From JAWKTV01 sp041398905 (GTDB lineage: Bacteria; Planctomycetota; Planctomycetia; Planctomycetales; Planctomycetaceae), in assembly GCA_041398905.1 (NCBI GenBank), contig JAWKTV010000008.1, positions 62,001-126,000 on the forward strand: a stretch of 64,000 bases of DNA, read 5' to 3'. Shown one piece after another: positions 60,738 to 64,000 of this stretch; position 1 is the first letter of the stretch, and the number at the start of each line of letters is the position of its first letter. The position numbers and the translations under genes were made by a program. Below the pieces are notes generated by a model. The model made no database searches and was not told the DNA's origin. It saw only the letters and a list, made by a program, of their open reading frames with translations.

Positions 60738-60961
60738 CCATGGCAACAGGGAACGCCAGCCAACTGAGTGGCCAGCCACACGACTGACAATGACGAACCG
60801 GGCGCGGTCCGCATCACCCGCAGCTTGTACGTCGATCGCCGCAAAAAGGTCAATCCCGATCTGCCGGACCAGTGAACGCATGGTCGCTTCGGGAGCCGCC
60901 CACCCGGCCACTCATGGTCGAATCGCGACCCGCCACCAAGCAGTCCCGCGACGTAGACCGC

Positions 60962-61664
60962 CTACTTCAATTTGACGGCCACCCACTCGTCGTCGCCCCG
61001 GTTGGCGGAAGCGACGAACAGCACGGCTCGGCCGGATCGCAGATTCGGACGCAGATGCTTGCCCACGTCAACCACCCCATCTTCGATCACCGCAACACCA
61101 TCCAACCGGCGGACTTCGATCTCGCGGGCCCGCAATCTGGCGACTGGCTGTGGGCCACCAGGTCGTCCGGCCACTCCCGCCACTGCACAATTCGACCATC
61201 ATTGGCGGCGTCGCCAGACCAACCGCGGCCAATGCGCCGATCACTCCCCCGCCCGTGCCTCCCAACGGCTCGAGGTAGACAGTTTCCCCCGCAGCCAGCC
61301 GCAGCGCCTCCTCCAGGGTCACGAGACTCCGCTGACAAGCGCTCGCCCCACGCGAACGACTGCGGAGACTTTGTCCCGCTCGACGACACACAGTCCAGGG
61401 TCGCTGCCCGGAATGAAGTCCGCCAGCATCGCTTGTCGACAGGTCGCGATCAGGTCGGGCAGCTCACCGCCACAGGACTCGACCGCGATGGACGCCGATC
61501 CGTTCTGGCTGGTGTAGGGCACCCGAACATCGTCAAGCAACTGGTGCCGCACGATCCACACCAGCCTCCAGTCGGGCCTCAGCGCCGCGACAATCGCCCG
61601 CGCCAACTGGTTCGTACCGCGCGCGTGTCGGCATGTCGGTATCGTCGATGCCGATCAGTATCAC
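60962..61664 (-). pseudogene. GIDDTD-motif protein resembling the kinase part of archaeal TiaS, frame-shifted
   Basis: A GTG at 61664 with GAGGG seven bases upstream starts VILIGIDDTDMPTR. After a shift near 61610 the frame reads NQLARAIVAALRPDWRLVW, VPYTSQNGSASIAVE. A shift near 61330 gives SLVTLEEALRLAAGETVYLE and GGTGGGVIGALAAVGLA, and another near 61190 leads to the end GKHLRPNLRSGRAVLFV. The opening IGIDDTD and the later GxxGxIGALAAxG element match the pattern of COG1571/TiaS, the archaeal agmatinyl-C34 tRNA-Ile enzyme. The whole is ~234 codons, about half of TiaS. No bacterial function is established as far as I know. Its start overlaps the membrane-protein gene. Confidence 0.6.
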
Positions 61665-62285
61665 GCTGGTCCCTCGTTCGCCGGCGGCGCTCCCCAGCGA
61701 AACCAGACGGCCGCTGACCAGCCCTGCGGCGAGTCCACACAAGCTGTAACTGACGATCGCCGAAGGGAGCCAGGCGAGCAGGCTGCGACCGCCGCCATGA
61801 TCGAGGGCCAACCCCTTCGCCGCACCACGCACCACCAGCGCGATAAGGTTCCCCCCCAGCCCCGCGACGGCCATCGCCAGATACAGCCGCCGTCCGTTCC
61901 GAGCCTGACGCAGGGCGACGTCCAGCAGCGGACCGGTCGCGGTCAGGCTCGTCAGGGCGCCGATGCTCATGCCAGCGTCGCTCCCCACGTGACTGAACCG
62001 CAGCGCGAGCGCAGTGAGCAATGCGGTTCCCCCCATTACAAACCCCGCCCCGCGGCGCGGCACCACCGCAAGGCCGACCGCCATCGGAAACACGACTCGC
62101 AGAATCGCATGACCGGGCACCCGCAAATGCAGATCGAGCAACGACGAGGCCACTGCCGCAACGCAGCCCATCAGACTCAGTACCAGCATTTCACCGGTCG
62201 TCGCCCACTCCGCGGAGCCCTGCAGCCGCGACAATCGACTGGCGCGGGCGAGCTCAGGATGCAGGGGCAGCAACGAGGCGGACAT
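61661..62285 (-). CDS. Polytopic membrane protein coupled to the GIDDTD gene
   Basis: About 208 residues from MSASLLPLHPELARASR (ATG at 62285; a GTG at 62297 is also open). Five to six hydrophobic segments are visible (MLVLSLMGCVAAVASSLL, AGFVMGGTALLTALALRF, LAMAVAGLGGNLIALVV, LLAWLPSAIVSYSLCGLAAG). The layout is somewhat like the substrate-binding subunit of ECF vitamin transporters, but no family is recognised. In the given sequence the frame runs into the GIDDTD reading. However, a TGA overlaps that gene's GTG (GTGA), as for coupled genes, so a one-base error here is likelier than a fusion. Fusion cannot be excluded. Confidence 0.55.
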
Positions 62286-62540
62286 GCGAATGGTCACTCA
62301 CCGTCGACGAAGAATCCGATCAGGAACGGCATCATGACAGACCAGGCAGCCCGATGACAATCGACGGGACGGCGGAAAAGATTTTGACATCATCGCGCGA
62401 TGGCGGTAGCCTGAAGTTCGTTCACAGGGCCTCCCGAAGCCAGGCGGTGCAGTCTGGTTTGCGAGCTGTCGGGCGGCGTTCTCTGCGAGTGGTCGCCCCG
62501 GAGCCGCTTCGCTCGCTCACCTGTTGCGTGGAGCATTGCT

Positions 62541-62984
62541 ATGCAACCGCAAGCCGCTGATTCCGCACGTCTGCAACGATGTACCGAGCTGGAATACCTG
62601 CTCCTGGGAGACCTCCGCGAGATGCTGGAGGAGCCGATCACTCCACAGGGGGCCAAGTGGATACTGGCCGTCGTCGAGGCGCTGCTGGACGCGCTCCCCC
62701 GCGAGCATCGCATGAAGTCGGTTGATGGCTACCTCTCGGAGGTGCTGCAGGAGTTTCCGAACTGGAATCGCCGGGTCCGTCAGCTCGAGTCTCAGTACTT
62801 CGAGATGTACGACAAGCTCGCCGAACTCAGGGACGAGCTCGAAGACGGCCGGACCGAACTGTTCACCACGCAGTCGGTCGTCGTCGGGCTTACGGAGTGG
62901 ATGCAACTCTTCACCAACCTGCAGCGCCACGAGTCGGACCTGCTGCTGGAGGCGGTCAACACCGAGATCGGCGGCAGCGGCTGA
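62541..62984 (+). CDS. Unrecognised helical protein
   Basis: 147 residues from an ATG with GGAG 11 bases upstream. The sequence is almost entirely helical and charged (LEYLLLGDLREMLEE, GYLSEVLQEFPNWNRRVRQL, LAELRDELEDGRTELF), with a conserved-looking Trp-Asn pair, and no membrane segment, signal or metal motif. It lies alone between the divergent membrane-protein gene and the convergent phosphatidyltransferase gene. Function unknown; coding potential is good. Confidence 0.65.
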   Translation: MQPQAADSARLQRCTELEYLLLGDLREMLEEPITPQGAKWILAVVEALLDALPREHRMKSVDGYLSEVLQEFPNWNRRVRQLESQYFEMYDKLAELRDELEDGRTELFTTQSVVVGLTEWMQLFTNLQRHESDLLLEAVNTEIGGSG

Positions 62985-63080
62985 ACCCGCTGACTCGGCG
63001 CAGGTGCCGCGGTTGGCGAATCACGACCTGGCAAGTGTCCGCGAGAGCCGGTCGCCGGGTCAACGGAACGAACCGCGAAG

Positions 63081-63798
63081 CTAATCCCCCAGCTCTACCG
63101 AGTTGTTCGCGGCGCCGCTCAATGCTCTCCGCACCGCAAAGAAGCCCAGCACCGCGAACAGCCCGTGCGTGATGCTGAACAGGTACGCCGCTTCCGACAA
63201 GACGTTCGTCCCGCCCGCCGCCACCCATGTGTACAGGAGATAGGCGACGTATTTCGTTCTGACCACCAGTCGGGGCGGACGGCGGAGGAGGTTCAATAGC
63301 ACCACCAGCCGCGACCATCATCGTGTAAGTTGAGACGTACAGCGTCCCCGGCAGCCCGGCGAGTCGGCCTGACGCCACCATGACGCAGGCGAAGATCAGA
63401 AAGCCACAGTGATCGAGGCACATGTCGGTGAACGCGCCGCGCGGGCCGGCCTGTCCGGACCGCCGCGCGATCGGACCATCCAGACCATCCAGCAGCACAT
63501 GCCCCCACAGGCACGCCGCTGATACCAGCAGTGCCGATCGCGAGTCCCCCTGCATCGAGAGCCAGCCGAAGGGAACCAGCAGCAGCATGGCGACCGCGCT
63601 GACGTGGTCGGCGGAGAACCCCAGCCGGCGACAACCGTCGATCAGCGGTGCGAGCAACCGGTCGCGTCGACCCCGGAACTCCGATTGCAGCCGCTGCTCG
63701 CTCGCGGAGAAGTAGTTCCACTCCCCCGTCCGTCCCAAATCGGGAGCCCTCGCCGCATCGGACGTGTCGGTTCCGGGTTCCAGATCGGCTGGCGGCAT
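63081..63798 (-). CDS. CDP-alcohol phosphatidyltransferase family protein, one frame break
   Basis: Start at MPPADLEPGTDTSD (ATG at 63798); upstream the ORF is open but low-complexity. The complete CDP-alcohol motif is present: DGPIARRSGQAGPRGAFTDMCLD has D-G-x2-A-R, then eight residues, G-x3-D-x3-D. Before it come FSADHVSAVAMLLLVPFGW and after it membrane segments (LIFACVMVASGRLAGLPG). A shift near 63300 continues through LLNLLRRPPRLVVRTKYVAYLL to the stop at 63081. The enzyme joins a CDP-activated diacylglycerol-type lipid with an alcohol in phospholipid synthesis. The alcohol (glycerol-P, serine, inositol-P) cannot be told. Confidence 0.82.
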
Positions 63799-64000
63799 GA
63801 AGTTGCGGTCGGCGGTGAATGAAGTGCGCTCGGCGGCTCTTGCTCGACGAATCAGCACCCCAACGGGCGAACACAGCGTACCGCGAGCCAGCACCCTCGT
63901 CGACGGCAGTCGAATGCTCCCAGCAACTGCGGGCGGGTCGGGAACCACCACCCGCCGAGCTGCTCACGGCCCGGTGGTCGGCTCCCCGGTGCACTCCGGG
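63799..64000. other. Right window edge, no gene recognised
   Basis: About 200 bases upstream of the phosphatidyltransferase. Only Arg-rich shadow frames are open. No promoter or RNA motif stands out. Confidence 0.3.

Noticed and set aside
61533..62297. Membrane protein and GIDDTD reading as one certain fusion protein
   Set aside because: Although in one frame here, a GTGA stop-start overlap and a GAGGG site before the GTG favour two coupled genes with an indel upstream; fusion kept only as an alternative.

Overview
The window reads as chromosomal DNA of a Planctomycetes (Planctomycetota) bacterium. It is GC-rich and gene-dense, with short mixed-strand operons. The planctomycete reading rests on the gene complement: an arylsulfatase, a thioredoxin/PDZ protein with a haem-type CxxCH, a CRTAC1-like FG-GAP/TPR protein, a Ser/Thr kinase with a membrane anchor, a DUF4432 protein, an AroD-AroE-like fusion and an isolated mraZ. 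Genus and species cannot be read from it. No prophage, insertion sequence or CRISPR array was seen.

Layout. 1-4.5 kb: a truncated ORF, a DsrE-family gene, a PAS-GGDEF-EAL protein and csrA. 4.7-12 kb: tRNA-Glu, an O-methyltransferase with an unusual N-terminal part, fabD, an MFS carrier, a sugar isomerase/epimerase and the AroD-AroE-like fusion. 12-22 kb: a frame-disrupted lipoprotein, a malate-dehydrogenase-like gene, a beta-propeller protein, the giant FG-GAP/TPR protein and the thioredoxin/PDZ protein. 22-33 kb: rnhA and infA, an SGNH-like protein, a MoxR ATPase, apt, a protein kinase, and an operon-like pair of a glycosyltransferase-like membrane protein and an AsmA/TamB-like protein. 33-46 kb: cytochrome P450, mraZ with a palindromic operator candidate, murA, trmD, pyruvate phosphate dikinase, a XhoI-family restriction-modification pair, DUF4432, prs and tRNA-Ser. 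46-64 kb: ThiF/MoeB, folK, EF-G, sulfatase, a DegP-like protease, a UxaC-like isomerase, clpX, an MFS carrier, a TPR lipoprotein, a coupled membrane-protein/GIDDTD (TiaS-like) pair, and a CDP-alcohol phosphatidyltransferase.

A strong overall feature is the number of single-base frame breaks, including in genes that should be indispensable (murA, prs, fusA) and in ppdK. Total lengths stay at family norms and reading resumes in another frame, so I read most of them as sequencing or assembly indels rather than true pseudogenes. Broken genes are therefore given as one span from true start to true stop, with approximate break points.

The most interesting items are the GIDDTD/TiaS-like gene coupled to a polytopic membrane protein (60962-62285), the XhoI-like nuclease paired with a TSPPYW-type methyltransferase (41438-43091), the AroD-AroE-like fusion lacking several catalytic residues of both domains (10537-11985), and the repeated 15-bp palindromes downstream of a good promoter ahead of mraZ (34724-34971).
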